DNA from: Pseudisothecium myosuroides
Lineage: Eukaryota > Streptophyta > Bryopsida > Hypnales > Lembophyllaceae
NCBI GenBank assembly: GCA_951799445.1
Contig: OX637290.1
Location: 22,376,987-22,440,986 of the forward strand
Reading direction: 5' to 3'
DNA length: 64,000 bases
Within the stretch, counting starts at the first letter, position 1. Each line of letters begins with the position of its first letter. The position numbers and the translations under genes are program-made. Below, piece by piece: positions 22,771 to 35,742 of the stretch. Below the pieces are notes generated by a model. It did not search any database, was not told the DNA's origin, and saw only the letters and a program-made list of their open reading frames with translations.

Positions 22771-23197
22771 AAAAAAAACAAAACTGGTAGCTATTCATAT
22801 TTGTCCAAAGAAAAGGAAAATTATTTTTCAACATTATATAAAACAAGTGCACCTAACTGTAATGCGGTTGCCAATGTGTCCTATCTAGCTAAACTCTTGC
22901 CTCAAATATAAGAGTTCCTTTACATGTATTGGTGGGTGGGTACATTTATCAAGATCAGAATGTAAAAAACACTTTTATGTTCTTTCTACAATGTGGAATG
23001 CATTGATATCAATGGAATTCTTTCTCCTCCTTCCAAGTACATTCATGATTGGTGGAATTCTTCTTGTTTTTTAGCACTTTTTTTTTTATCACTAAGCTCA
23101 CATGTAAGTCCATCCTAAGTCTTTTGATGAGAGCCCAGAGTTGATTTTGGGCAAATATATTTTCAATAATTTTTTAGAATTTGTAGTGTGTCATATA

Positions 23198-23391
23198 CAT
23201 TAGAGGAGTTAATTGTAAAGTATTTACAAGGCGGGACTTAGAGTTGGTGTTTGGGAAAAATACAAGACGAAACTCGCTACAACACCAAAACTCAGGCTTG
23301 ATGGAGTTTGGTGCCGCGTTTGTGTTGTACTATTCTTAATTAAACCTTCCTTTCACAAACTCAGGACAAATTTTACAATTAACTCTAGTGC
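23198..23391 (+). mobile_element. MITE, TTAATTGTAAA family, copy 1
   Basis: Left AGAGGAGTTAATTGTAAAG and right TTTTACAATTAACTCTAGTG form an inverted pair. The interior GGCGGGACTTAG..TTTGGTG is found in reverse complement at 45017-45217. About 195 bp, non-coding. Confidence 0.65.
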
Positions 23392-23485
23392 GTCTAGAAA
23401 ATGCATGCAAAGAGACTTCAAAATCCGCTTTTGATAGATTTCCACAAAGATCCAATAAAAATTTACATGGACAAAGGCTAAAACC

Positions 23486-23740
23486 TACACAAAACAGTGA
23501 AATTAGGTTGCCCCACACTAATTTCTTGACATTTGATACTAAATAAATATTTTTAGTTATTGTACAAGAATACACTATTTTTGAATTAGATATTGTTGTT
23601 ATTGAGACTCATGAACCTCCATGTGTACAAATGAAACTATTTTTAGAAAGATTTATTGACTGTAATGGCTTGTAAAGTAACTTTCAATTTGTAAGGCAAC
23701 CTAATAGTTAAGGCAACCTAATTTCACTATTTTGTGTACA
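23486..23740 (+). mobile_element. MITE, GTACACAAAATAGTG family, unit 1 of an inverted dimer
   Basis: Collinear with 18337-18591, including the doubled GGCAACCTAAT block before the right terminus (around 23693 and 23712). The left end reads TACACAAAACAGTG, one mismatch from the other copies. Confidence 0.85.
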
Positions 23741-23990
23741 CAAAATAGTGAAATTAGGTTGTCTCAACAATTAGGTTGCCTTATCTCAAGAAAGTTATTG
23801 TACTGGCCATCAAAGTCAATAAATACTTCTACAAATATTTCTATTTGTGCATATGGAGGTTCACGAGTCCCAATTACAACAATACTTAATTCAAAAGTAG
23901 TGCATTCTTGTACAGTAATCATAAATATTTATTTAGTGTCAAATGTCAAGAAATTAGTATGGGGCAACCTAATTTCACTATTTTGTGTAG
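23736..23990 (-). mobile_element. MITE, GTACACAAAATAGTG family, unit 2 of an inverted dimer
   Basis: The same family in reverse orientation. It starts with the doubled block (AATTAGGTTGTCTC..AATTAGGTTGCC) and ends with GGGGCAACCTAATTTCAC..TTTTGTGTAG. The two units meet at GTGTACACAAAATAGTG, giving a large inverted arrangement of about 505 bp. Confidence 0.85.
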
Positions 23991-26688
23991 ATGAAATGCT
24001 AATTTGGACGATTTCAGGCACAATTCCCTTAATAGTTTCCGTGGATAATTTATTATTCATTCCAAAGTTACCCCCCGTGACAAGGAAAAAAAAAGTAGGA
24101 AATTGTTTTTTCCCACGCAAATAGAAAAGATTCAGATCCCCAAACCCAGGTCCCCAACCGTGCCCTTAATAAGAGCCGTGCCAAGCCATCTATTCGCAAC
24201 CAGGCAACCAGACAACCCCAGGTTGCAAGCGGGAGAGAATCCCGCCCCCGCAACTGCCTCCCTGTCCCCCGCGGCCCCCGCCACCCTGTCACCTCCCCCA
24301 CTGGCCCGACCCCCGCAACTATCGCCGTGGGCACCCACACGGCGTGTCCCCACTGGCCGGACCCACGCAGATGTCGACCTGGCAGCCAGCTCCCTCCCTA
24401 TTATTCCAAGCTACCCATGGCTCCCTGCCTGAGCTCACCTATCTTCCTGCTCGGAGCTCCGCATCTGGAGGAGACGGGGGAGGAGCGCATTCAAGCGCCA
24501 GGCAGGCAGGCCACCAGTCGAGAGATCTGCAAAGTCGCCTGCTTTGCTGCAACCATGCAGGGAAACCCAACCGGGTATGACAAAAAACACGGAACCCAAT
24601 AGCCAACACCACTAATTTGGTGTCGAACTGCCTCCTGCAATTCTCCGAATTCTAGCGTGTGTGTCTTGTCTGAAATCACCCCATCGATCTCATCCAATTC
24701 ATGAATGACGTACCTGCTTGGGTAGGAGATAGAGAGCCGTGGAGTTGAGGTTCTAGTTGTAACACGTCGTGGACGGGACGCTGCACTGGGGCAGTGATTT
24801 GAATTGAGACTGCCCTTGCTGTTCTGTTGTGTGACTACTTGTGTCCCTCTCCCGTCGTGTCGTGGGGATGGAGGAGTACTGCTGTCAGGGTTGGTTTGCT
24901 GCTGGTTGCAAGGAGTTGACGTGATGGACAGGAATTGCAAGTCCAGGGGTTTGGTCGGGGGGCAGATGGGAAGGGGAAGTAGGAGGAGGAGGAGTACTAC
25001 TGCATATGCGTCTGTGGGAGGAGGAGAAGAAGAAGAGGTTGCAGCGCAAGAGGTGGAATGGGTTGTCCTTGCGAAGTTTTAATTGGCTTTGATGGGTTGT
25101 TGATGCATGTCCAGTTTGAATGGGAAGATCTGGGTTGCTGGATTGATTGATTGTCGAGCTCGTAATCTCGGCGGTGAGGGGGTGCTACTGGGGAGAATTA
25201 GAGGGTGGAAGGGACGAGAGATTGAGTTCTTGCATTCAAACTCCGCTAGCTGCAGCGTTTTGTCTGAAGTCGTGTTCCTGAACGGTGAACTCGATAAAAT
25301 GGCGAAATTTCAAAGAGGTTGACAGTCTTCAAATAGCGCCCCTCCGTGTGAAACCCTAGATCTCTTGTGGTACTAATTGTCGAAACTCTAGCTGAGCATT
25401 TGAATGTCACGCACTCCCACTCTACCCATCTCCAAGTGGTCTCCAATGTCGGCACACAGGTCGACCCTGCCTGGGAGTCATTTCAATCGCCAGTAGTCCG
25501 TCGAGGTCGACTTCGAGAGAACTGAACTGAATTTTGAAATGTTTCAGGCGAGAGACGAGAGCGCAACAAGCGTGTCGATGATTCCAGTACAAGCGCATCT
25601 GGTTGTCACTTGCTGCAGCGTCGATGTGTAAAGATCATTTGTTTTTGGGCTTGATGTGATTACCTGGGCCAGTAACGACGAGAGGTTGCCGAAGTCGTCA
25701 GGGACGGATCATCCCCAGAGCTCGCTCGTTCACGGACGAGTCCAGGTGCTCCGGCTGCGTGATTTCTTCCCGATCCCCATTCGAAACAACCACGAGCATC
25801 TTCGTCGAACAGGCGAATTTCAGGGAAATTGAAGCAGTTTCTGAAATCTCAAAACGTGTGCTGCACTTGAACCTCACAATTGTGGGACTGTGAAACACGC
25901 CATTCTTTACTAACGACCTTGACCTGAAACCCGCGCTCTCGGTGGACTTTCGACGCCGTTTAGGACGCACTCTCAATTCTTTTTGATCAATTGTTCGGTA
26001 GGATAGTGTTCGTTACTCACTCAGATTGTTCGGCACCTCATAGTTGATGTTGCAGTATATATGTGCTTGGGATTTCTCAGGAACCTGAAGCTCTGCGTGG
26101 TGCTCACAGACGCTTGGAAGTATCAAGGCGTAGGCTACTGCGATCAATAGCTTAGTTGCCTTGAATCGATGGCTGAAGGTGTCGTACGTCATTCCTTGTT
26201 GGTTTAGGCGATCACTCAAAGCCTACGTTTGCTGATCTCAATTCCGCCGTCGGCATGCTTGCGCTGCAACGAATCCATGAGAGCATGATGACCGTGATGA
26301 CGATGAAATGGCCACACCCTGAAGCCTACTAGCAGATTTTTTAGCGGCGCTCAATTGCTACAACTAGATTGACGACGTTTGCAGAGGCTCTGAGTGTGTT
26401 TGTAGACTATCGCAACATGCCGAGGCTGGTGGTGGTTAGTTCTTTGCCGATTCCTCCTCACTTGGGATTCGCAAGTGATATACAGTGAAAGTCTGTATTT
26501 AACTCGGTGTGTGTGGACTTGAGAGTGTTGAGTGCACCACCTGTGAATCCTCTTCGTCTCAGAGGTTTTGCAACCCCTTCACTGAATGGTCACTGATTCA
26601 TTGATTCAAGAGGAGGAGCTAGTGTTGTACGTAATTCAAGAGGGGTTGAAGTTGTTTTTGGTGCCAACCTCTCGAGCCAGGAGAAGCA
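23991..26688 (+). other. GC-richer upstream region of the F-box gene
   Basis: From 24160 to 24600 the sequence is strongly C-rich and CpG-rich, and from 24600 to 26600 it is of mixed composition. Short open frames occur in several overlapping frames without domain content; a Pro/Ala-rich plus frame at 24103-24432 looks compositional. The most economical reading is promoter plus untranslated leader, perhaps with a leader intron, for the gene at 26689. No protein can be supported. Confidence 0.4.
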
Positions 26689-28358
26689 ATGCCAATGATT
26701 GCCCACCAGGATCCACGACTTGCAGGATCCTCTGACAACAACAATGCTGCCACCGACCTGGACCCCGAGGTCTGGAACAAGCTGCCCCATGAACTTCTAG
26801 AGAAGGTGCACCTGTGCTTGCCTCTGCCCAGCCTGGCCCGATTTCGGTCCGTGTGCACTGCGTGGAACAAGATTGTGTTCGATGAAGGGTTTATCCGTGT
26901 CCGCAGGAAGCTTGTTCATCAGGAGCCATGGATTGTCATGACATCGACAGAAAACTCCGTCGCTGCTTTTGACACAGGCAAAGTGCCCTAAACCCCTTGC
27001 CTTCCCACTTCGTTCTATGATTTTTTTTCTGGAATTTTGCTTTGAATACCCACCAGTGAATCCTCTCACATTTTGAAAGGAAACAAGAAAAGGTCTGGAG
27101 TTTTGTAGCTATTTCTGATAAGTGTTTGGTTTCGATGCCAACCTGTCTAGTAGAGGAAATCAGCCAATGTATGCATGTTACTTAATCTTGGTACGGTTTA
27201 ATTGAATTTGTTTTTTTCATTAATCAGCTCACGGTTAGATTTCAATTGTTCTGGTTTAGATCTCTAGGGCTCCTTTCTATTGCTGCTTCTTAAGAGACTC
27301 ATGGCAAGCTAGAACCTCATAGGGCTCAGATTTCAGTGAAATTTGGCGCAGATTCAGTCACTTCACCAAGACAACAGATCTATGAAATTAGTCGTAGTTT
27401 TCAGAGCTCTGAGCACGTGAATTCTGGCACTGCGAAACACACCATGACTTCAACGAACACAACCCTAGATCTAACATTTGTGGAATGATTTTTGGCTGGG
27501 GTTTAACCAGGTTTCGAGAAATGGCTGTCGTTTCCCATTCCCTTCAGCGCCGGAAACTTGCACATGATAGCCGCAGCAGGCGGCTTGCTCTGCCTCTCGA
27601 ACTCATGGTTCCGTTGGCCAGGGATGGCAGTTGCAAACCCAGTCACCAACCAGTGGCGCCGCCTCCCTCCCATGAGCACCTGGATGATCACCATAGTCGG
27701 AATGGTCTACAACGAACTCACGCACACTTACAAGATCCTGGTGTGCGGCCGCACTGAGGATCACAGCATGATCACAGAGATTTACGACTCTGCAATTGGG
27801 CAATGGCTACCAGGAGGGCTCCCATCTACAGCTCGGAAATACGGAGGTGACTCACTTGTGTATTTGAACGGCATTTTCTACTGCCTCACCTTCCCTTACT
27901 CCACTCTTTCTCTCATCGCCTATGACCTCTTGAACGCCATTTGGCATGACGTGCCTGTGACCATGCCTATTCCTATCATGTCACCTTCTGTTGTGGTCTG
28001 CAATGGCAAGCTGCTCCTTGTTGGTGCAATGGAAGAGCCGGAGTTTGTAGTTCAGATTTGGGAGCTCGACTTTCAAACTGTGGTGTGGGTGGAGGTGGAG
28101 AGGATGCCGTTGCATATGTGTATAGACTTTGAGGCCAGGATGACTCCCAGTAAGCCATTCTCTTGTTGTGCCACTGGGGACCAGCTGTTTTTCACACTTC
28201 CAAACAACAACACTTACATGCCGGGTCTTGTGTTTGATTTCGTGAAGAGGAGTTGGAGCTGGTGGCCGGCTTCGGGCTTCCCTAACAACATGCCGCAAGT
28301 GAACGCTGGCAGGGCTTGTGGCTTGAGCTTTGAGCCGTGTCTCCATGCACGTGTGTAG
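26689..28358 (+). CDS. F-box/kelch-repeat protein (two exons)
   Basis: Probable substrate-recognition subunit of an SCF (SKP1-cullin-F-box) ubiquitin ligase. Exon 1 starts at the ATG at 26689. Residues about 28-70 form the F-box (VWNKLPHELLEKVHLCLPLP, then SLARFRSVCTAWNKIV). Exon 2 encodes a kelch/galactose-oxidase-like β-propeller: GGLLCLSN, NPVTNQWRRLPPM, then ILVCG, EIYDSAIGQWLPGG, LNGIFYCL and WELDFQTVVWVEVERMP. Two splice choices keep the frame. A GC–AG intron (exon 1 ends 26977, exon 2 starts 27511) gives 378 residues reading DTGFEKWLSFP. A GT–AG intron (26982 to 27519) gives 377 residues reading DTGKKWLSFP. The stop is at 28356-28358. Length and layout match plant F-box/kelch proteins of 350-450 residues. 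The substrate cannot be inferred. Confidence 0.88.
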
Positions 28359-30578
28359 ACGTGCAAGTGCATGGATCATACAAATTAACTGAGGATAGAA
28401 GCTGAGGGTACGTTATGCATTCGGTAATAATAAATATTAAGTCGATCTTTTTGATATTTGAGCTGTTGGTGAGTTGTGCTCCAAGTCGGAGGAGAGACTT
28501 GGGAGCTAAACCCGAAGTACATGATCCACATTTTTGAGAGAATATTGAGGCCGCGGAAATGACAGAATTTTGGATTTAGTCAGTCCTGGAGGAGTCAGTG
28601 ACGCCTGGTTGATCGATCTGCCAAGCAGATTGAATATACATACTTATATATCCCTCTTGGCTGGATTGTCTTACTATATGTATTTAGGTTTATGTCCCAA
28701 GTTTACACTAGAATTGTAGACACTTTTGGTAGAGGTTGCTGATTGAAGCTGTCTGTCGTTACTCGGACGAAAGAGAGAAAGAATTTAACATTGAACTGAA
28801 GCACTGTCTCGTGTAGTACTGTATTGTGCTTTTATCTTGGACGTTGTGTTTGGCAGGTCGAGATTCTGTACAGCTCTCTACGTAGTTCTCCAGGCTACTA
28901 CTGAATATACATGCGTTGTTATTACATTTTCATGTTGGTTTTTCACTGTTTTTACATTTCACAGGGCCATGAAGTGATTTATCAGGTGATGGTGAGCTGC
29001 CAGTAGTCACAAGAGGAATGTGAAGAAATTTTCACTCAAGTAACTACTGCAGAAATGTTGTTGGAATGAATTTAATGTGTGCGTATTTCACGTAAAATTC
29101 GGTTGGACTAAAGCACTGATTGGGGTGGATAAAAATCTTGATTGTCTTTGCGATGCACACCTTCATTAAAAACTCGCTTTGTTTCTAGAATCGAAGGCTC
29201 GGATGCACATGCAGGTGGGAAGTCCGAAAGGAGGACTAAACTTACAACAGTAGCTCAGAGAATATTATCCAGTTACTGTACTGTGCACTATAAGATTATT
29301 TTTCGAGTTGTGTGAGGATTCTGTCTAAATTCCGCTGTCAGAAACCTGAAGTCAGAAACGCCAGAATGGCCTCGCACAGATTTCGATGCAAATTATTTGC
29401 TCCAATTTATTATTCATTGGTTTGCGTGCCCTCTTGTCGAAGAGCAACTGGGTAAAGGTCTTTTAAAGTCTGAGGCCCTGACCCCAAGGAAGACCTTGAG
29501 TACCGTACCATCCATCTGTATGATGCTGAATACTGTACAAGGCAGCGGATACAAAGGACCTGATTCTGCATTGTACACAAATTGTTGTTACAGTCGAGCC
29601 ACCCATAACCGACTGAATATGCAACTGTGGACATGATGCGGAGTACTTGAAGGCAAAGGAAAAATTCCTACAGGTGCAGAGACAGAATTGATGGGGATTG
29701 CCTAAATTTCAGTAATTTTATCACCTGAAGTCAATTTACAGTGAATTTAGCAAGGCAAAAGTTGCATTGGACCTATGTTCAACATATAGAGTCTTGGAAA
29801 ACTACTCACAGAGAGAATAATTCATGTTCAATGAATCATGGAAAATGAGGGCCATATGTCGTGGTCCTTGGGTATGCATGCAGTACTTTAGCCAATATTA
29901 GTTCCAGAAACAACAACGACAATGACCTTCATTGTCTGCTGCACTTGAGCCACCCTACTGACTGGCCATGGGGTGCTCTTTAATTTTGGATGGTTCTACC
30001 TTACCTATATCAACTCATCTGTTCAGTAATCAGTATGATACTTGATTGCTCAATGCCTACAGTTACTAAGGCAGAACCACCCATACCCAATCAGTGTTTG
30101 ACTGTTGAATGCCTATAGTAACTAAGATAGAACCATCCATACCCAATCAGTAATCAACATGACTGATGATTTCAGGACAGATGAGGAGTAGTGTGAGGCA
30201 GTAGAGAGATAAAAAAATATTTGGACTTTTTCTTGTGTAGAGAGATAAGAAATACTGGGACTGTGAATTTTTTGTAATTTTATTGCCCAAACTGAAATTA
30301 CTATGAATTTGGCAACAAAAAAGTGTTCCAAGCCATAGCCAATGTCTAGGATCTTCCAATTCTACTAATAACTAAACTACTTTCCCGCTCACTACTTCCT
30401 ACTATCTTGCTCACTACTTCCCACGCACTTTGGGACATGTGACATGACATACCTTATTCGTACCAACTTTATAAAGGAGAAAAACACACATTCCAAGCTT
30501 GAGTGCCTTGCTTGGCTTGAAATAGTGCACCCCATAGGTTGGGCATGGCTCCTTGGCTGGAAATGGATGGTTCTACCT
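28359..30578. other. 3' flank of the F-box gene and spacer
   Basis: The first few hundred bases are probably 3' untranslated sequence; an AATAATAAATATTAA stretch near 28425 could serve polyadenylation. Further on, AACTAAG(G/A)CAGAACCA and ACCCAATCAGT recur around 30065-30090 and 30120-30150 (short tandem duplication). 29690-29800 resembles 30260-30360 (AATTTTAT..CC..CTGAA..A..TGAATTT). No gene is supported. Confidence 0.45.
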
Positions 30579-31516
30579 TAACCCCTAAAGGACCGGCATG
30601 CGTTTTTTGGCCGTATAGAAATTTTGGGCAGGTCCGTGTGACTAGAGATTTCCATATTTTAAGCTGAAATTTTAATAGAAGGTGGGCGCAAGGAATATCT
30701 TTCATATGCACTAAATTTCAGCACATTTGGAAATAGGAGTCAAAAGTTATGGCCAAATATGTTACTTTTTTTCGTAACTGGGCAGTCTGGGCAGCAAGAA
30801 AAATTTGGCAAAAATTTGATTTTTTTTTTTTAAATATTTTTTTTCTTGTAGATTATATTTTTGTCTATCTAAAAAGCTTTGATTCATTTCATTTGGATTT
30901 GTTATGAAAAAGTTATGGACATTCTTGTTTTTCAGGCAATTAGAGCATCTTCTTGAAAAAAATAACTTGTAGGATGCATTTCTAAATGCTATTTTTGCAA
31001 TTTAAAAAAAATAAAAATTCTCATGGTTTAGATTACTTGCTAGAACAATCTCACCATTGGGATTAGAGTATTTTAATTCCATCTAAAATATATTAATGTT
31101 TTAGATTTTCCTTCTATCTCGTACCTACTTCTACTTAATAAATTTTATAGGAATGATAATTAAGTTTTTTTGAATATTTTTTTTCCCCTAGACTCTCAAC
31201 TCAATTCTCCACTATAAAGATTTGAAGCACAAAACTCTGTAGTGCAAAAATTTTAAGTGAAAAATGTTTAAAGTCAAAAAATCTAGTCCCGCAATGTGCT
31301 GAAATACTTGTTTTTTCCACTTTAAATGCAGATATCTTGCAATCTGAGCGGTCAAAAATTCTGAAATTTTTTCTTCACATTCTCATACTAGTTAGGTGTA
31401 AGATCCTACAGTTAGATGTGGAAAAAAAAAATTCATTTTTTTTTACTCCTTGCTATAGAAATGGCAATTTTGATGATTTTTTGGCAGAAAAAAAGCCTTG
31501 GGCCTTTAGGGATTAA
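30579..31516 (+). mobile_element. TTAA-bounded TIR element, copy A (most complete, 938 bp)
   Basis: It starts TTAACCCCTAAAGGACCGG and ends with the inverse of TTAATCCCTAAAGGCCC, so both ends carry TTAA followed by an inverted CYCCTAAAGG. TTAA on both sides is the target-site signature of piggyBac-type transposition; no other plant superfamily that I know uses it regularly. The interior is AT-rich with no long open frame, so the element is non-autonomous. Copies B and C (14262-15181 and 15404-16291) are collinear in reverse complement, and a partial copy lies near 8600-8780. Confidence 0.7.
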
Positions 31517-33344
31517 CCTTGGAATGGAAATGGAGTTTTCTTTTGTAGTGTCAAGAATGGATGCTCATACTTTTAATTATTATGAGCATTCATTATTGAC
31601 TCTGCGTAAACATTAAACCTAGAAGGAAGGAATTGATGACTGTGGAAATCGACCTTTTTGGTATTGTATGAAGCATTTGTTTAAGAAATTTCAAGAGCAC
31701 TCATAATTGGAGGTTAAACTACTTGGTATGCAAGACCTCTTCTTTTCACAAAAAATTCCAAGGATAAATATTTGCATTTATACTTTACATAGAAGGATTA
31801 TCTGGCATCCATTGGACACCTTGTATCTATGACGTCCTTCTAAAGATAACCCTGAAAGGAAAGAGCTTATAATTTTGTAATCAATCTTGATTTAATTGGC
31901 TCTAGACTACAAGGAAGGAGGCTTTGCATCAACAAAAGCTACATGTGAATAATCTTGAGTAGGTAAATTCCTCGAAGAGTGTGCTGATGCTACAAGGACT
32001 GAGCCAATCTTTGTGTAGCTGCTTGTTTTCTTTGTTTCCTCTTGTTTGCAATTATTTTGGGTGAAAATTATTTTATTTTATTTTTCACACGTGAAACCAC
32101 ATGTCTTCTATAATTCATAAAATATTAAGATTTTTTGGTCAAAATTTCAAATTACCATGATTTATTGAAGAAAAAGTGAAGAAAATTCATATCTAATTCA
32201 AAATTTGATCAAAAAATTTGAAAATTTCTCTATAGGTGTATACTACAATGAAGGATATTTTATTGAACAGATGTTTTGTGTCCAACTTCAAATAGAAAAT
32301 TTATATTAAACCGTGGTAATAGGCCCACTGTTTAATATGCAGTAAATTGTTCAATTTTAGGAGTTTTTGAAAACTTCAAATTAGAGAACAAACTAGATTC
32401 ATTAAGATTCATTTCATTAGTTGGGCTAAAATTTCCAAAAGGTCATTTTCAAGGCTCAAGGATCAAGAACAAGGAGATAGGAGTCGCCAAAATCATTGGA
32501 AGGGTTTTTTTGGTGATCCATGGTACACAATTCCTCATTTTTAATAAATTCATGGACACCCCTGTAAAGCCCTTCTTCTGTATGTTGTAACAAGGAGAAT
32601 CTTTCAACAAACTTTTTTGTTATCCCAAGGCCACATTTGGGCTCCTTCGACGTTCTAGGTTTAAACCTCAAATGTGAGCATGAATGGTAAAGGCCGGCAT
32701 TATAAACCATTAGTAGTGGAAATTGTTCATAACATTTTTAACCCCTTGTGGAGAGGTCCCTTTATCTTTTGTCAAGGATGCAAAATCCAATAATGATATA
32801 ATAAGAAAATGGTTTTAATAGCAAGAAATCTGAGCATTGAATGGCTACATTTTAATCCAAAATCCTTCCAAATATCCTCCAAAAGAATATTGCTTCCTTC
32901 TTGGGGTCCTCTGTGGTGAATGGAAAAAATCAAGCTAAGACTAATTTGTTGCAAGAACTCATGTGTTGTTTTGTAAATACACCATTTTGTATACTCATTG
33001 TATCGTTTTTCTATCATACATAATGCTTGATTTATAGGTGGTTGTACAACCAATTATTGGTGATTTATGTCGATGAACTTTGAAAGTGAAAATCCCTCTA
33101 TTTGGGGTCAAAAATAACTACTTTTACTTCAAGGCTCTTTCTCATTTGATAAGAACACAAGCTACGTACATCGTAGCTTGTGTGCATTCATCCAACTATG
33201 GTGATATCATCTTACTTTGGAATGATTTTGGATGATTCTTAAAGATTTCATCCATTCAAATTGAAGAATATTTTTCAAGATGTTTTATATTATTTTTTTA
33301 AATGTCCACTAGCAAAAAAAATTCATAAATAAAATCATGGGGAA
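31517..33344. other. AT-rich spacer
   Basis: Carries a second copy (about 32050-32450) of the dispersed repeat seen at 20360-20720 and partly at 7915-8130. The remaining open frames are short. No gene is supported. Confidence 0.45.
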
Positions 33345-33524
33345 TTTTGTTAAAATGGCAATCATTCCACAACTTTGGCACTTTTACAGTTTAGATTGCG
33401 CGGTCTGAAATCTATATCTGTTCTAGATGTTTAGAATGCATAGTTTGAAATCTATATGTGTCCTAGATAGTTTAGACCGCGTAGTCTGAAAATGGCGTAT
33501 GGAATATCGCCATTTTAATAAAAT
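33345..33524 (+). mobile_element. MITE, TTTTGTTAAAATGG family (180 bp)
   Basis: The ends TTTTGTTAAAATGGCAAT and the inverse ATATCGCCATTTTAATAAAA match the copy at 6948. The interior has repeated TTTAGA..GTCTGAAATCTATAT blocks, versions of the palindromic motif in the first copy. Confidence 0.7.
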
Positions 33525-35742
33525 TCACCATAATTCCTATTAGCAAGCAATTATATTAGGGGAAGCTCTAGTACATTGACTTGCTTTTTGGATACCTATC
33601 TACTTAAACTTCTATACATTCATTATTGATGTAGGGTTTTTGAACATAACTCCTCTATTTTGAGGTGGAGAGCCAACAAAGCAAATAATGGCATATATAC
33701 TAAAATATATATAAATAGTTGTCTTTATATTAATAGTGTTTGCAAGTTAGTAATAAATGATTAGAAAAAATATGATATACTTTTCCATAGCTTTCCTTGT
33801 GTAATAAATTTAAAAAAAAAATCATTCATTTACAATAACATTAATAAGTTGGAAATAATTGAAAATTGCTAAAAAATCATTGGCATGAAGGACATTATTT
33901 GTGTCATTTTAAGTATTTTAATTGTTGAATGTTTAAAAGTCAACTTTGGCTTGTTGATGCAATTGTATTTTTTGTATAGTGGAACATGAAAAGAGTCATA
34001 AATGATCACCTCATACAATACAATGCCATGAATACTACAATATTTGAATATATGACACAATTCTTATTCTATGTATGGCACTTCAGAGACATTTTAGATT
34101 TAGTTTATGTAAAAATGAGATTATTGAGAGATGTATAAGACATTGAATAATTTTTGCTCTCCCATTAATGTAGATAGACCAACAAAATCTTTGTACATCA
34201 AATTTATTAATATACCTAAATTTTTTATGCAATTTCAAAATAGACAATTGTTTGACTCTATTTTGAACTATCATAAGCAATCAATAATATAGATTTCTTT
34301 TAGGTTCATTGACATCTACTTGAATATCCTTTTCACCCCATATATGGTAAAGATAATATAGTAATAAAAAATCAGAAGTGAAACTTCAAGCCTATTAACC
34401 GAATGCATTAAAAAAACATATAACCTATTATAGTGCAAAAAAAATGTCTATCATTGATTGGGCTACATTTGTAATTTCTAAGGAAAGAAATGTTGGGGCA
34501 TTTAGCTAAAAATTGATTCAATATTGTTAAAGGTACTCTTGTAAAGACAATGTGTAGTTGCCATGTGGTTAGAGTTCCATGTGCTTGTGAAGTTGACAAG
34601 GGTCAAAGACGATTACCAAAGTCAATAATACTTTTGAGAATATTGACAATCAAAATAATCCTTGTTTACATCTGTATGCAACCCTTCTTCATAGAGAAGA
34701 ACTCTTATTGCCCCCTCTTTGCACTCCACACCTTCTCATTCTTCATAGAAGTTTCATTCTTAGAGAAGGTGTGACGATCCCTTATGTGAATAGTGAGAAG
34801 GCAAGTAAAGGAGTAGATTGCTTTGTTGTTCTTGTAATCTCAAATATAATGATATTTAGAAAATAATGTTGTGAGTTCTTTAACCCTATAATGTAGCTAT
34901 GGACACTAACTAAGTGTTCAATGGATGACAAAAAATTCTTCTATGTAAGACAAAAGTTTAGATGTTCATCCTTGGAATTTTGTGTGACAAGGAGAAGTCT
35001 TGCACAATAGTTTGACCTCCAATAATTGCTCTTTTTTGTAAGCAAATAATTCAAATTTTATCCTAAAGGATGATTTCCACAATGACCAATGTAAAATTCC
35101 AGGGATTAATAGAGTACCACAAATAGAGTTCTATCCAAATTTGGATGCAGGATATACTTGACAATACCTTTCCAATGGAAACATAATGAGTCCAAATTTT
35201 AGTTAAACTTTAGTCAATGTTGTAGGTCAAAGTCAATGATTGGAATTGTAAGAGTTCTCAATCAACAAAAACTCCTTGAAACATGCACTTCCTAAAATCA
35301 TGCTGGCAAAATTTGCCAATTTTTCCTTCACCATTAGTCACAATTACACATTAGAAGTCACTATATGCTTTGTCTTCTAGTGGTTTTGGCTCACTTTGCC
35401 GGCCCATGGAAGTGCGGTCTACGTGATATTTGAAAACTCCATATACAACATGTCAAATATCAAGATGTCACCATATACAACTCTATTTTCAATTCAAGCC
35501 ACCAAATATGACGTGATCAAATTTTTTCACACCTTGATGACGCAAAATGTCTGGATAACCATAAATTATAAACTGCTCAGAAACTGTGGCCATTTCGCTT
35601 CACCCAACACTTGTAGATGTTGCAACATGCTCACAAGTAAGGAACCTCAAGTAAAATGAGGAGACTACTCTATTATCCGTAGTTCCGTTTTGAAATACAA
35701 ATCTGCTTGCTCTTATCATCAAGAATGTCGTAGTGATCCCTC
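33525..35742. other. Spacer downstream of MSH3
   Basis: AT-rich with no supported gene. The last few hundred bases before 35743 lie just 3' of the MSH3 stop codon and probably include its 3' untranslated region and polyadenylation signals. Confidence 0.45.

Noticed and set aside
24103..24602. Overlapping Pro/Ala/Arg-rich open frames on both strands
   Set aside because: The C-rich composition removes stop codons in several frames at once; none has a domain or conserved start.
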